Shown in pieces: positions 23,449 to 35,701 of a stretch of DNA of 64,000 nucleotides. The first letter of the stretch is position 1. The number at the start of each line of letters is the position of its first letter. Under the pieces are notes generated by a model. That model saw only the letters and a program-made list of their open reading frames with translations. It did no database searches and was not told the origin of the DNA. Source of the DNA: Petrosia ficiformis (taxonomy: Eukaryota > Porifera > Demospongiae > Haplosclerida > Petrosiidae); the NCBI GenBank assembly GCA_947044365.1, contig OX345636.1:49656746-49720745 (forward strand). The letters run 5' to 3'. Made by a program: the position numbers and the translations under genes.

Positions 23449-24623
23449 TTAATTACAAAAGGGATGACTGGACACACTGTATGTACCTGCAGGTGCACTA
23501 GGTGTAGTTTGTATTGTAGGTGCACTAGGCATAGCACTAGTCATGCCATGCATCATCCATGTAGGTGGACTAGGCACAGCACTAGTCATGCCATGTGCAC
23601 TAGGCATAGTTGGTATCATATATGTAGGTGCTGGTATTGAAGGCATACATACCACATGAGGCCGATAATCTCTTTCATTCATCCTTTGTTCTTTCTCTTC
23701 CTTCTTTTTCCTCATCTTATAGTCTTCATCTTCTCTTCTTTTTCTTTCCTTTCTCCACCTGTATTCTTCTTCTGTTATCCTCCTTCTCAGGTTGTAGTAT
23801 TCTTTTTCTTTTTGTCTAATCTGCTGCCTCCATTTATGCTCCTCATCCTCTCTTCTTCTTAGTTCGTTGTCTTTTTTTTTTCTTGTTGCTCGCTTCTTTC
23901 TTTTAGTTTCTTACTTTCTTCATTTTCCTCCATGTTTTCATCATTTCTAGTTCTTTGACATGATGTACATTCTTTTTCTCTCTCACACTGTAAATATATG
24001 TTATTTTAGTATGACAATAATGACCATTTTAGTTGTACTTATAGTATAACTAGTTTCTCACAATTTTAATTTGTTAACTTAAACAATTTTTGGCTTACTA
24101 AAAGGGTTTTAGTTAACTACGTAACTAGAAGTGCCCATTATTAGCCAATTTTCATTTTAGTTATAGTTATTACACTAGACCTGTAATTTAGTTATATTTT
24201 AGTCAACTAAAAGTCACAATGCCTTACTAAATTTTGGTTATAGTTAACTAAAACCCACTAAAATGTATGAGATACATGATACATGTTTGTACTTTGTAGT
24301 TTTAACGTTAGCACATCAGTCACATACATGTACATGTACACAAACTGTATAGCAAACAAGAACTCGGCTACATGTACGTACATGTACACCTGATACATGT
24401 AGCAGGAGTGTTATTGTTGCAATGTTGCAATATTGCAACAATACTCAAGTTCATTTCTTTGCTATATAACAATATTAATATTGTAGTAACATCTTATTCA
24501 TGTTGTGATACTTACTCCTGCTTTTTCACTTGTTATCTCGACTGACTGGACTTGTTCTGTCTTTTTTTCACATGATTGAACTTGTTCTGTCTTTTCTTCG
24601 ACTTTGCTATTTCCACCACCCAT
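23449..24623 (-). CDS. two-exon gene for a predicted N-myristoylated charged coiled-coil protein; frameshifted
   Basis: Exon 1 (24516-24623) encodes MGGGNSKVEEKTEQ and a second KTEQVQS repeat, ending at GCAGGA|GTAAGT. Exon 2 (23449-23987) follows an ATTTACAG acceptor in phase. MGGGNS fits the N-myristoylation pattern (Gly2, small residue at 6). The main body is rich in Glu, Arg and Lys (RREDEDYKMRKKKEEKEQ) and would be a long charged helix. The C-terminal part is rich in Pro, Ser, Met and Thr, from a short tandem DNA repeat near 23490-23640. A run of ten A (minus strand) near 23872-23881 puts the two parts of exon 2 out of frame by one base, either a real mutation or a homopolymer sequencing error. 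I do not recognise a family; a membrane-anchored scaffold is a guess. Confidence 0.6.
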
Positions 24624-24629
24624 TGTAGC

Positions 24630-25727
24630 TCTTCTATCTGACCTTTATTTGTAAATGTTCAGTATTTTTATACCCATTTTGAGAAACCACAGAACTGCCT
24701 ATTTGAAGATGCAAGCCTGGATCTCTTAGACCTAAGGCTTCCTTTGAGATGTGAGATTATACACACTGGCATTATTAGCTTTTTTTGGCCTGATTTTTTT
24801 ATTACATGTACTTTGAGACTCAACTAAATTGCTCAGACCACAAGATTTTATTTGATTTAGAATAAATACCTTTTCTATAGAGTATATTATATTAAACCAT
24901 TTGTGTAAATGATACATGTGTGTATGTGTCTGTGTATGTATATATGTATGTATACGTAATATATATACCATGGCTTCGAGGGATATATGGCGAATATAAG
25001 ACCCGAGCATGGAGATATTGGCCCGAGGCGAAGCCGAGGGCCAATATCGACGTGTGTGCAATTTTCTTGGAACATGTCTGCAATATTAACCCCATGTACA
25101 AGTATGCATGTGCAAATTTTAAAGTAAGGCTTTCAAGGTTTGAACATGTCTTCATTAGGTGTGCACAAGACTTTCCCCTTTTGTCTTGATATGCCTTGAC
25201 TTGCATGATATATAAATCACGCCTTATAGGAGGTGATCAACATGCCCAAAAGTCCTCCCATTGCACATTGGTGTACTTGAACCTGTTCTTTCCAGTTGTG
25301 TATACCACCTTATGTGATGTGCTAATTGCTCCACCTTGGAGTCAGAAATATTATATAGTTAATGATTAATGCATTAAACATTTCCACCTCACTTTGTGTA
25401 TGATGTGAGAAATAAATACATGTGGAATAGACATGATTTTTGGATCACAGTGAAAAAGGTCCACCTCTACTCATGTATAATCAAGTGCCCCCACCACCAC
25501 ACCTCCTCCTTCCCCCATGATAAAGGGATACATGGGTATCTACGTGTATCTATCAACTGCCCCAAATCTTCACATACATGTACATAACAGATTATCGATA
25601 GCAATTAGTAATTATAATGAAATTACAACCATATACTGCATGTAAAAATAAATAAACAATGGGGGTGGAGTGAATGTTATGTAGGACCTGTTAGCATACT
25701 ATATAATATACATACATACATACATAT

Positions 25728-25769
<42 letters not shown>

Positions 25770-26150
25770 ATTATATAGTATGCTAATAGGTCCTATATAC
25801 AAAATATAGGACCTGAGTTTTGTGTTCGAGGATGTGATAAAGACCTAGCCACATCAAAGGGATGATGTCATAATTGTACTATATATATATATATATATAT
25901 ATATAGACATATGTCTACATAGCTATCTATCCATTCATTTATCCATCGCTATTCATTCATCCGTTCCATTATTTAATTAATCATTAATCTATGTATCTGT
26001 TTATAGGTATTTCTGATGACTTCTCATCATCCCTGGCCCTCAATAGGACCATACATACCCAGGTTAGCAAAATGGGTAAAGACAATCGATTAGCAAATTG
26101 GGTGTGGTAAAACTTTATTGGTCAAAATGCTAAATCTTAACATATATATT
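24630..26150. other. repeat-rich intergenic DNA with family C hairpins
   Basis: 24960-25060 has a GATATTGGCCC(n)GGGCCAATATC hairpin. 25690-25885 is a copy of palindromic family C (GGTCCTATAT, GATGATGTCATAAT, (TA)n). A segment shared with 27900-28035 (CCTGTTCTTTCCAGTTGTG, CTCCCATT-CACATTGG) lies at 25150-25310. No gene is supported. Confidence 0.5.
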
Positions 26151-26152
26151 AT

Positions 26153-26320
26153 GCTTTGGTGTCATTGTACCACTTGACACGGATAGTCTGGCGGGGTAAA
26201 AGACATCTTGGTGGGATTGCAACCCTTCCCTCTCTACATACATGTATCTGAAAATGCTCCTGTTTACCAATGCATCAGTAAATACATGTAATGATATTTA
26301 CTTCCAAAAACTAACTAAAT
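26153..26320 (+). repeat. dispersed repeat E, copy 2
   Basis: It is collinear with 3019-3205 (GGTGTCATTG, GGATAGTCTGGC, CCAATGCATCAGTAAATA). It is slightly shorter. Confidence 0.6.
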
Positions 26321-26623
26321 GACCCATAAAATAAGTTATTTGATATACAGTATGTAACTGTCATGTCATTTATTGAAAATGGTTTTTTATTATTTTTGTG
26401 TGTACACAGTATAATCAGATTGGCATTGCTTACTTTTTGTATCCAAATTTTCACTTGTTTTGTAATAGTTTAGATTATTATGAATTTTTTACTCCCCTTA
26501 TTTTTTTTTGTTTGTTTGTTTGTAGTGCTATGTTTGCTATGTTCAAAGCTAAAATAACCCATTGGAAGACCTAAGCATTCCATTACCGGCATTATCATCA
26601 CCTTTTATACTGTTCACTCTGTG

Positions 26624-26626
<3 letters not shown>

Positions 26627-26659
<33 letters not shown>

Positions 26660-26992
26660 TTTTTCTTTCTTTCTTTCTTTCTTTCTACATCTCTGATAAC
26701 ATCATGTATATATGCTTAGGTTTGGTGTTGGTGTCTTTGGTGGTTTCATTACCCCGGCCTTCACCTACTGCCTAATATTAAGTTAGCCTGTTCTTACTGG
26801 CATATGAGATGTTTGATTCGGACCCTGCCAGCTGAACTGCCTTGGTAGCTCAGTTGGTAGAGTATCTGTCTAGAGTACAGAGTGTTGTGTGTTCGAATCC
26901 CACCTAAGGCAACTCTCATTTTGCATTTTTCCATTGCCTCAGTTGTCTTCTTTCTTTCTTTCTTTCTACATCTCTGATAACATCATGTACAT
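26627..26992. repeat. (CTTT)n tracts flanking a tRNA-like unit
   Basis: A (CTTT)n run followed by CTACATCTCTGATAACATC occurs twice, at about 26627-26706 and 26948-26988. The tRNA-like sequence lies between them. The duplicated tail plus 3' sequence suggests tandem SINE copies or a local duplication. Confidence 0.65.
26839..26911 (+). tRNA. tRNA-like cloverleaf, apparent anticodon AGA (possibly a SINE head)
   Basis: The 73 bases fold as a cloverleaf: acceptor GCCTTGG with CTAAGGC, D-stem GCTC/GAGT, anticodon stem TCTGT/ACAGA with loop CTAGAGT, five-base variable loop, T-arm GTGTG-TTCGAAT-CCCAC with one mismatch, and discriminator A. A-box sequence TAGCTCAGTTGG is good; the B box has a change at its first position. 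The anticodon AGA would mean serine, yet serine tRNAs have a long variable arm, which is absent. A functional serine tRNA is therefore doubtful. A tRNA-derived SINE head with a (TTTC)n tail fits better. Confidence 0.5.
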
Positions 26993-27644
26993 AATTATAA
27001 TTATATACATGTGCTATAGCCTATTCCTACACGTATACATACATACATACTTACATACATACATACATAAATACCTGCATACATACACATATACATACAT
27101 ATACATACATATCTATCTATGTATCTATGTATGTATGTATCTATGTATGTACAACACAGTAATTTTGGGATTTATTTGTAATTATTTACACATGTATGGC
27201 CAATTTTATTGTAGAAGCAGTAGGGAGATCGGTGCATTGAGTGTACTAAAGCCAGACTAAAGGAATATGTAAGTTTTTCTAATATACAAATTCGTCCATT
27301 ATGTAACTCTCCCATGCAGTTTACAGTTTCAAAAGATTACCAGTAGCACCAGGCTGCAATGTTCAGCTTCATTCAAGTAAGTACATATACATGTACATGT
27401 GTAATAGCTAGTAATACAACAATTAATTACTTTAGTCTCCCAATACACATACTTTAATGTACGTGTACATACATATGCATGTATATACTGGATATGTACA
27501 TGTACATTTATATACACGTAGTGTTTCATAAGTCAGCTTTAATATGACTTTTATTAGGAATGTTAGAAAACTTCATTTGAAGTTTATCAAACATAAAGGA
27601 GTGAAGGTTTTCATGAGATTTTATCAATGTGCTATAGATACCTC

Positions 27645-27700
27645 CAGGAGCCCATGAAAAAACCACAGGGAAGGAGCGTGCAACTCCCATACATACTTAT
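27645..27700 (+). mobile_element. relic end of the 599-bp inverted-repeat element family
   Basis: CAGGAGCCCATGAAAAAA followed by GGAGCGTGCAACTCCCA matches the terminal repeat at 48643 with a few changes. The rest of the element is not present. Confidence 0.6.
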
Positions 27701-28238
27701 ATACATACATACATAAATACCTGCATACATATACCTACATACACATACATGTACATACATACATGTACATAGATACATACATATATACAAACATAGTACA
27801 TACATATTACATGTACATATTACATATGTGTGTATGTATGTTTTTATGTATCTATGTATGTATGTATCTATGTATGTATTTATGTATGTATCTATGTATG
27901 TGCATAAGACTCCCCCTTTTGCCTTGACTTGCATGATATAAATCAAGCCTTACAGGAGGTTATCAACATTCCCAAAAGTCCTCCCATTACACATTGGTGC
28001 ACTTGAACCTGTTCTTTCCAGTTGTGTACACCACCAGTTGATGACAATATAATATATATCTGTACTCTGTAGGTCACGCCCACGAAAGAGATGCAAGTTT
28101 TTTGGAGCTTACATGAGGTTAGATATGTTCCGCGCTTTCTAGGAATGTGCGCATTCTATAGAATGCGTTGCACATTTTAGGAATTCCTTGATTACGTAAC
28201 ATTCTATAGACGAGAAGCCATTCTATAGAACCGCGTGT

Positions 28239-28696
28239 TAGTGGTGGATACCCAATTTTTGATAATCGATACGATACCAAGTATTTTCATGCGAGTATCG
28301 ATACTCAATACGATACTGTTAATTAACTTTAAAAGTTATTAATATTAATAAGTTAATGAGTTCATAGTGCAGTATATAGAATCTTTCTTAAAATCATGGA
28401 ATACTAAGAGGATAGTGTTTATATTTTTCTCCTTGAGGCGACTTTTCGTCAAGATCAATTCACCGGCTTTGGAAAACAGCCTCTCAGATGGCACGGAAGT
28501 TGCTGGTATGCATAAATAAATTATAATTAAGTTTTATTAAAGTTTCTTAACCATTTTATTAAAGTTTATTAACTGCACTTAATTAACTTAAGGGCGTGGT
28601 TTTGTATCGATTACTTATCATTCAATACCAATACTACTCGATACTGAGCTAGTATCGGTAGTATCGATATTATTTCGATAGTATCGCCCATCACTA
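28239..28696. mobile_element. non-autonomous hAT element, 458 bp, with transposase relic
   Basis: Ends are TAGTGGTGGATACCC on the left and, read inwards, TAGTGATGGGCGATAC on the right. The 8-bp CCGCGTGT occurs directly on both sides (28231-28238 and 28697-28704), the target-duplication length of hAT elements. Between 28512 and 28375 the minus strand reads an intact piece of hAT C-terminal domain, including PATSVPSERLFSKAGELI. The element is therefore an internal-deletion derivative of a full transposon. Confidence 0.9.
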
Positions 28697-28772
28697 CCGC
28701 GTGTTGTTATTGCGCAATCAGAGGTGCCATGCTGCCAGCTTTCTACAGTCCTATTGTTTACCGTGCTGTAGT

Positions 28773-28863
28773 ATGGAAAAACAAAAGGAAACATCTGAAC
28801 TCTATTCAGTCTATTGCAAGGAAAGATATGGTGGAGATAACCAGCTAGGCACTGCCCCTAAGA
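28773..28863 (+). CDS. candidate first exon of an unrecognised gene
   Basis: An ATG opens 30 codons (MEKQKETSELYSVYCK, ending LGTAPK) that run into a good donor, AAGA|GTAAGTAA. The hAT-derived element ends 76 bp upstream, in what would be the promoter or leader. No following exon could be placed; the 1.18-kb element at 28991 begins shortly downstream, so the gene may have been interrupted. Confidence 0.4.
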
Positions 28864-28990
28864 GTAAGTAATTTTTACTATCGAAAAATGATAGAGGATA
28901 AGAAAGGTTTTGAAAAATGGAGATATATATGCCATATATACGCCCTGTCGGCTCTTTGATGTTTCTGTTTACTATGGTATATATATATAT

Positions 28991-30170
28991 ATGTGACCCG
29001 ATGTGAGAAAATAGGGCTTCTGTCGCAAAATTTGAAAATTTGAGTTTTTATCATACCTGAATAGAGCGTTAAGTTAGCTTTCATTTGGTATATCATACGT
29101 CCTGAACAAATATAATACGAAGGAACAGCAAGCGCTTAAACCGTTGGCACTAAAAATCTACCATTTTGAGAAAAACGTATAACATGTAGTAACATCATTA
29201 ACTCCGTAAATTACCTTTGTTTATAAATGCACGTGACATTTTCCACGTGTTTGAACAGAACAAAATGGAGGATCATCAGTATCTTTCAGAAATCTTCTTC
29301 AATCGTCATGTAAGTAACTCATTATACATGTTATAATCATTCATTATACTTTAATGAAACATTAGTTAATATTAGAATAAAATATGAAGCAGGGTTTCTT
29401 GTATGCAATCTGTTTTCTTCTGTGATAACTCTCCTATAGTGATGTAGAAAGAAATAATATTTTTCATGTAATTTAGGGACTTACCTAGCCTTTTAGTGAC
29501 CCTCTTCATCTTTAGCTGAAACATATACCTACATACAAAAAGTATATTTACTGTTAATGTCTTATTTAACAGGTCAAGTTTATTTTCAGGACCCACAAGT
29601 TTCAAGAATTATCTGTATACAAAACACAACTAGTATTCATGAATAATTATTTCCCATTCATGTCTTTATTTCCATCATTCACTATTGTATATGCTTATTG
29701 ATTAATAAATTTTAATTGTTTTGATATAATTATAATGTATTAACTTTAATTGTCAACTCACAGTTTTCATGATCACTGATATGGTAGGTATGTCCTTCAA
29801 CTTCTTGATTAGTTCATCTTGCTCCCTTTCTTCATAGTTTTTACAGAGTATACCAGCAGAATTATGTTGCCATGTTTTCCATTGCTAGGGGGTGTGGCAA
29901 TAATACTGCATATGCCCGTATACATTTCCGTGTAATTATTCGCGCTACGGTGAAGATGAAGTTCGATAGGGGTTGCTTTAACGGATGCTAGGGAAGCTTA
30001 TGGAGCTCTCCAAGCATCATTAAAGATATCATTTGGAAGGTTATACATTACTAATGCATTTTAAGCCAAAAAACCGTGATCGCCCATGTAACATGTAACT
30101 ACACATTTTCACTCATATCTCAAATTTATAATTTGCGACATAAGCCCTATTTTCTCACATCCGGTCACAT
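28991..30170. mobile_element. 1.18-kb DNA element with about 40-bp terminal inverted repeats
   Basis: The left end ATGTGACCCGATGTGAG and on (AAAATAGGGCTT) is repeated inverted at 30170-30105, followed by diverged matches for further bases. (TA)n flanks both ends. Inside, a plus-strand exon-like frame at 29265-29309 (MEDHQYLSEIFFNRH) ends at GTAAGTAA. The minus strand holds exon-like pieces near 29890-29765 (SAGILCKNYEEREQDEL, donor GTGAGT) and 29605-29490 (LVGPENKLDLLNK, LKMKRVTKRLG). The superfamily was not identified. Confidence 0.7.
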
Positions 30171-30615
30171 ATATATATATATATAATTATATATATATAG
30201 ACATATATATACATATATAATATTATATAGATATATATTATATAGATTGTAAATGTACATATACATGTACAATCATTATTATATGTACAATTATTATATA
30301 TGTATGTTTATGTACAGTGTACGTACATGTGCAGGTATATATATAATATGTATACCTGCACATGTACATATATACATGTACATGTACATACATACATACA
30401 CACATACGTACATACATACATACATACATACATACGTACGTACAAACATTAATTCAGGGAACAATCTATTAAAGAGAATGCTGATGTAGTTTGCACCTAG
30501 AAACATCATCATGTGTTAATATTGATATTATTGATCCTGAAGTGGATGAGATAAATACTGACAAATCTATCTATCTGTCTGTCTGTCTATTCATATGTAT
30601 TTTTTCTTCTCGCAG

Positions 30616-30661
30616 AGTTTTACAGTTATCATAGTAAATCCATTTGGAGGTGCTAGATTAG
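30616..30661 (+). CDS. possible exon with a lipid-kinase-type NPFGG motif
   Basis: After the acceptor TCTCGCAG the frame reads SFTVIIVNPFGGARL and meets a weak donor (GTTAAA). The hydrophobic strand plus NPFGG is the nucleotide-binding signature of sphingosine, ceramide and diacylglycerol kinases. A second exon-like frame (MSDDVNGVFTFPADS, 30693-30743, donor GTATGT) follows. Too little is present to assign a gene. Confidence 0.3.
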
Positions 30662-30749
30662 GTTAAATGTCACTGTCACTATAATCATTAATATGAGTGA
30701 TGATGTGAATGGAGTCTTTACTTTCCCTGCTGATAGTCTTGTGGTATGT

Positions 30750-32255
30750 ACATTACATATGTACATTACATGTGTACATGTGTAAATTCATGTATATAAT
30801 AATTTTATTTGATGCCAATGTAATACTTAATTTCTATTACCTGTGATAATCAGATCTTGCTTTTTTGTATCCAAATTGTTACTTGTTTTGTGTTTATTTT
30901 ATTTTCATTTTTTGGTGTATTTTTTTTTTCATTCTAGTTTTGAAAGGCTTCTAGAAGTAAGTTTTAGTTTTGGTAGCCTAATCAATTTTTTATTAGTTTA
31001 GTTTTCCAGATTTCATTTTAGTTTGACTTACAATGCTCTATTGTACGCTTGTAAAAGGGGCTTAAAATGTCCATTACTAACCAATTCACTATGCACTTGC
31101 TGATCTGACTATGTTATTGAATACCACACTACAATAGATCTGTACATTGATTGCAAGGCTTTTATATTGTATGGTGTGTTTGGTTAATGTGTGTTTGCTT
31201 CATGCAGGATGTGTTGTTACTTATGAAGCAAAACCCATAATAACCCCACATAGCATAGGTTATAAAAGGCCTGGCTAAAGCTGGCCACTATCAAGGAGAA
31301 TCAGATTCATACTCATATTTAGCAAAATTTCCCAAAATTTAATTCTTTAGCACATTATGAAACTTGTGTAAATTGTAATAGCTGCAACCAGCTATGGAAT
31401 TAAGGTGGTGCTTTGGTAATTAGCATATTCACAAGTGATAGTATAATAGTTAGTAAACTACTGCAATGTACATATGTATGTATTAGACCTGTAGGACAAT
31501 GAAATAACCAATGTCTTGGGCACTTTATCTCGATAATAATATGCGATTATTAAGTGTATGGAATTATGATGGTGCTCTGGTAATTAGCATTATCTTCCAT
31601 ACCTGACACTGCTGGTGCATGCAGTATTAAAGGTCAGCATGTGCTTCTTACATGTGTTCTAGAATATAAATGTAATTAGTGTGAATGTTTACTTCACAGC
31701 TGGCATATCACATCAGAGGTACTAATTATATCTGTTGACTGGTGATAATAATGCTCTGGTGTTAATAGCTGTGGTATGTATCAATAAATTTTTGAAAAAC
31801 AGTTTTGATGTAACTGATATGGGAAACCATTCCCAGATCACGTCCCACCACCTCTTCTGGCTGTCGTCTAGCAGGTATGGAGGAGAGTGATGAAGATGAA
31901 TGTAAGTTGCACAATCTTACACAATAATATATTATTATAATACATACATGTACATGTACATGTGGTAGAGATGTCCTGGTTATACTCAGTAGTACATGTA
32001 ATAACTTATTCATGTAAAGCTGTACAATGAGTAATTGAAGGCTGAGAGTCAGTCACAATTATGTATATTGTACATAAAATATACTGTAACAAATACATGC
32101 ATAATTATATGTACATAACTGCTATGGTCAAGATTCACATCATTACTATCTTTATTTATAGAGTTATGAAGTATTAATTAGGAGATAGTGTTACCCGCAC
32201 TGAAAGGTAAATTCACAGCAGGAGGAACTCCATTTGACTCATTAATTCATGTAAT
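30750..32255. other. intergenic DNA with dispersed repeat F copy 2
   Basis: 31190-31300 repeats the segment at 15101. A short exon-like frame (RPTTSSGCRLAGMEESDE, 31838-31914, donor GTAAGT) is present, but without a clear partner. Otherwise no gene is supported. Confidence 0.4.
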
Positions 32256-32259
32256 ACAT

Positions 32260-33130
32260 ATACATGTATGTGTATGTTGCTAGGTATAAGTATGGTCATA
32301 TGTGCACTACATGTATGACCCTCAGTACTAGTAGAGTTATACATATACATACATATACATGTATGTGTATGTTGCTAAGTATAAGTATGGTCATATGTGC
32401 ACTACATGTATGATCCTCAGTACTAGTAGAGTAATACATATACATGTATGTGTATGTTGCTAAGTATAAGTATGGTCATATGTACACTACATGTATGTGT
32501 ATTTTGCTAAGTATATATAAGTATGGTCATATGTACACTACATGTATGACCCTCAGTACTAGTAGAGTCATATATACATATATATGTAAATATACATGTA
32601 AACATATGTTGCTAATTATATGTATGGTCATATGTGCACTACCCTCAGTACTAGTACAGTCATACATATATATGTGCATATACATGTACACATGTGTATA
32701 AGTATGATCATACATGTACATGTATGTGCAATACAAGTATGACCCTCAGTACTAGTAGAATCATACATATATATGTACATATGCATGTACACATATGTTG
32801 CTAAGTATAAGTATGGTCATACATGTACATTTGTGTGCACTACATGTATGCCTCTCAGTACTAGAACATTTATACATGTATGTACATATACATGTACACA
32901 TATGTTGCTAAGTATAAATATGGTCATATGTGCAATAGATGTATGACTCTCAGTACTAGTACATATATACATGTATGTACATATACATGTACACATATGT
33001 TGCTAAGTATAAGTATGGTCATATGTACACTACATGTATGATCCTCAGTACTAGTAGAGTTATACATATATATGTACATATACATGTAACCATATGTTGG
33101 TAAGTACATGTATAATTATGGTCATACCCG
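32260..33130. repeat. tandem repeat of about 100-bp units
   Basis: About nine imperfect units share GTTGCTAAGTATAAGTATGG, TCATATGTGCACTACATG and ACCCTCAGTACTAGTAGAG. A single fragment of the same unit occurs far away at about 44747-44772, in the RhoGEF-like locus. Confidence 0.85.
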
Positions 33131-33499
33131 AGTGTAAATAGAAACAGGATCCCGTGAGTTCTATGTAATTTACCGTATATGAGGTATACTGACTATACTA
33201 GACACGAAAGAAAAAAGAAACCTTATAGATGATGAAGGCAGTGGTAGCTTTTCTGATATAGTTGATGCAACCAGTTGCTTGCGGTTGATTGGAAAGTAGT
33301 ACATCTCTTATACTGGAGGTACATAGTTACTCTATTTACATAGTGTCAATCTGTCCAAAATAACAGTGTATTATTGCATTGTGAATTGGGATACACCATG
33401 CTGATGAGACCCAATAGGTCGAAACAATCTGATCAGTGTATGTATATTCTGATTGTCCATGGTTTGCCCTAAAAATGTCACATGTACACAAAATCAGTA

Positions 33500-34245
33500 T
33501 CTACAAATTATTCCGATATGAGTCCTTAAAGTGCTTGAAAGCACTTTCAGCATATTTTTTGAAATGCTTGGAGGTGCTTTGAAGCAATGTTTAGCTGCAT
33601 GCACTGACTAAATTGTGCTTGTGCTTGAGCTTGCATTTAAGCACATTATAGCATTATTAAGCACAAAGGCTTGAAGTGCTTTATACAATATTATAAATTT
33701 TTAATCAATACTGGTAATCAGTATGTATAAATTGTACAAAGGACCAATTCAGCAGTTCTATTCACACTAATTCAGCTGCTGTGGAAATAATTTCTTTGAC
33801 AGCTGCTATTTTCACACTTTGAGACTGCTTTTAGGGTAAGATGGCTGAGAAAAAAAAGCTACCTACTGTTTTAATAACCCTCAGTCTGTGGAAGGCATCT
33901 TTTAAGGCCATATGTAAACAGATGAGACCATATCTGGATCTACTAAAGTTTCAACTAACTGAATGAACCACATGGTATACATACAGTACTAGTAGTACAC
34001 TATGTAGACTAGTCTAGTAGCAGTAATTGTAGTACTAAAATTTACAAAAATTCACATCAGTTGATTTTATGATATATTTTCTGTCACATTGTTTTCTTCA
34101 TAGAGAAACTGTCATCCTCTGAAGCTAGGGAGTATATATTTGGTCAAAAGGTGCTTGTTTGTGCTTCAAGCCCTTAATTTGAAAGTGCTTGAAATTGTGC
34201 TTCAAGCACTTTACTAAGTATGTCTGTCTACAAATAGATTCAGAA
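33500..34245. repeat. GTGCTTGAAGCACTT-rich hairpin region
   Basis: Many copies of AAGTGCTT and its complement AAGCACTT, with CTACAAAT near both borders, suggest a diverged inverted-repeat element. No gene is seen. Confidence 0.4.
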
Positions 34246-34256
34246 GTTTTTTGTGT

Positions 34257-34405
34257 ATAGGCCTATACAATGTAGTGTGTTCACCATTGAGAATATACAT
34301 TAATAAAAGAGGTAATGCTGTCAGTGGCCCAGAGAGAGAAGTGGTAAATATCAACTTAATTGGGTCAATAGTGTGCTACATAAGCCTGTTTATGCTTTTC
34401 TATGT
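34257..34405 (+). repeat. dispersed repeat B, degenerate copy
   Basis: TTCACCATTGAGAATA, TAATGCTGTCAGTG and CCCAGAGAGAGAA match the family at 9447 and 18431. Confidence 0.5.
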
Positions 34406-34884
34406 AAATTTCCACCTAGTTTCTTCACCTGTATTGGTTATGTTACAATAAACCTGTATATATTATAAGTTAAAAATATCTCAAAGCAACCAGGGCCCGT
34501 GTGTGTGTCTGTGTTTGTATGTGTATGACATCAAGTTAATGCTGTCAGATAATGCCAATCAATGTACATGTTGATCTGACATAATTTCATATCAGCCTTC
34601 ATAATCCTTTTCCATACAAACATGTGCCTCTTTATCCTAGGAAGAATCCTTAAGTGGTCTTCATTCACTTACAAAACACAGTCAAGCAGGAACTCTTCAC
34701 AACATATTTTCAGTGAAAGGTGATGTAATATCTGAGTATAACAACCCGCATTCTTGTTTTGTGGCTTTGTCAAAACAGTGTGGTTAGATATAAGACATCT
34801 TGTTTCATTTTTTTTGTTTCATCCTTGTATATAATATAATGCATGTATATATATATATGTGTGTGTGTGTGTAATATATATACA

Positions 34885-35100
34885 TTAATACATATAGTAT
34901 GCTAACAGGTCCTATATACAAAATATAGGACCTGAGTTTTGTGTCTGAGGATGTGATATAGCCCGAGCCTGCGAAGGCTATATCACACTCGAGGACACAA
35001 AAAAAGGGTCCTATATGCAGTACAGACACGTGTGATATATTAGTTGTCACGCTATTCATGCAATATCACATTTATAAGCACCTCGCCTTCGGGCTTGGTG
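34885..35100. repeat. palindromic repeat family C copy
   Basis: GTATGCTAACAGGTCC and GATATAGCCC(n)GGCTATATC hairpins, as at 12120 and 49300. Confidence 0.65.
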
Positions 35101-35156
35101 GTTATTAATGTCATATAGCACTTGTAGCGTGACATAACATATACATACATATATAT

Positions 35157-35434
35157 TAGGGCTGGGACGATTAATCAATCAATATTGAAAATTCTTCTGA
35201 TTATCGTGATATCGATTATGCTAATTATTCCAGAAGACATACTTTTAAAGCATGTGATGGCAAATAGTGTACAATATGGAAGTGATTGGAAGCCTTTTTG
35301 ATCATCTAATGGGAGGAGTTTCCTGCATTAATTGACTTAATTGGCCTAATTACTTCTGCTGATTTTAATCGATTATCAATCGACTTGAAGTTAATGATAA
35401 TCGATTTCAGAATCTCAGCCGATTCCCAGCCCTA
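35157..35434. mobile_element. 278-bp hAT-like MITE
   Basis: Terminal inverted repeats TAGGGCTGGGACGATT and, inverted at the right, TAGGGCTGGGAATCGG. Both sides carry ATATATAT, consistent with an 8-bp duplication, though the flanks are low complexity. The interior is rich in ATCGATT. It has no coding capacity. Confidence 0.8.
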
Positions 35435-35520
35435 ATATATATATATAATTATATATATATGTATATGATGGTGACATCATTCCTTTTACCGTGACGTAAC
35501 ATATACATATATATATATAT

Positions 35521-35593
<73 letters not shown>

Positions 35594-35701
35594 TGACATC
35601 ATTCCTTTGATGTGGTGAGTCCTATATATTGTATATAGACCTTCCACGTGCACACTATGCAGGAGATGTCACCATTATAATTATAATATATTGTATATAG
35701 T

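Noticed and set aside
27224..27620. Chain of sphingosine-kinase-like exons upstream of the NPFGG exon
   Set aside because: Splice-bounded pieces exist (27224-27268, 27314-27375, 27558-27620) but their phases do not agree and the wording is not diagnostic.
32260..33130. CRISPR-like array
   Set aside because: Units are diverged head-to-tail copies with no unique spacers between constant short repeats, in an animal genome.
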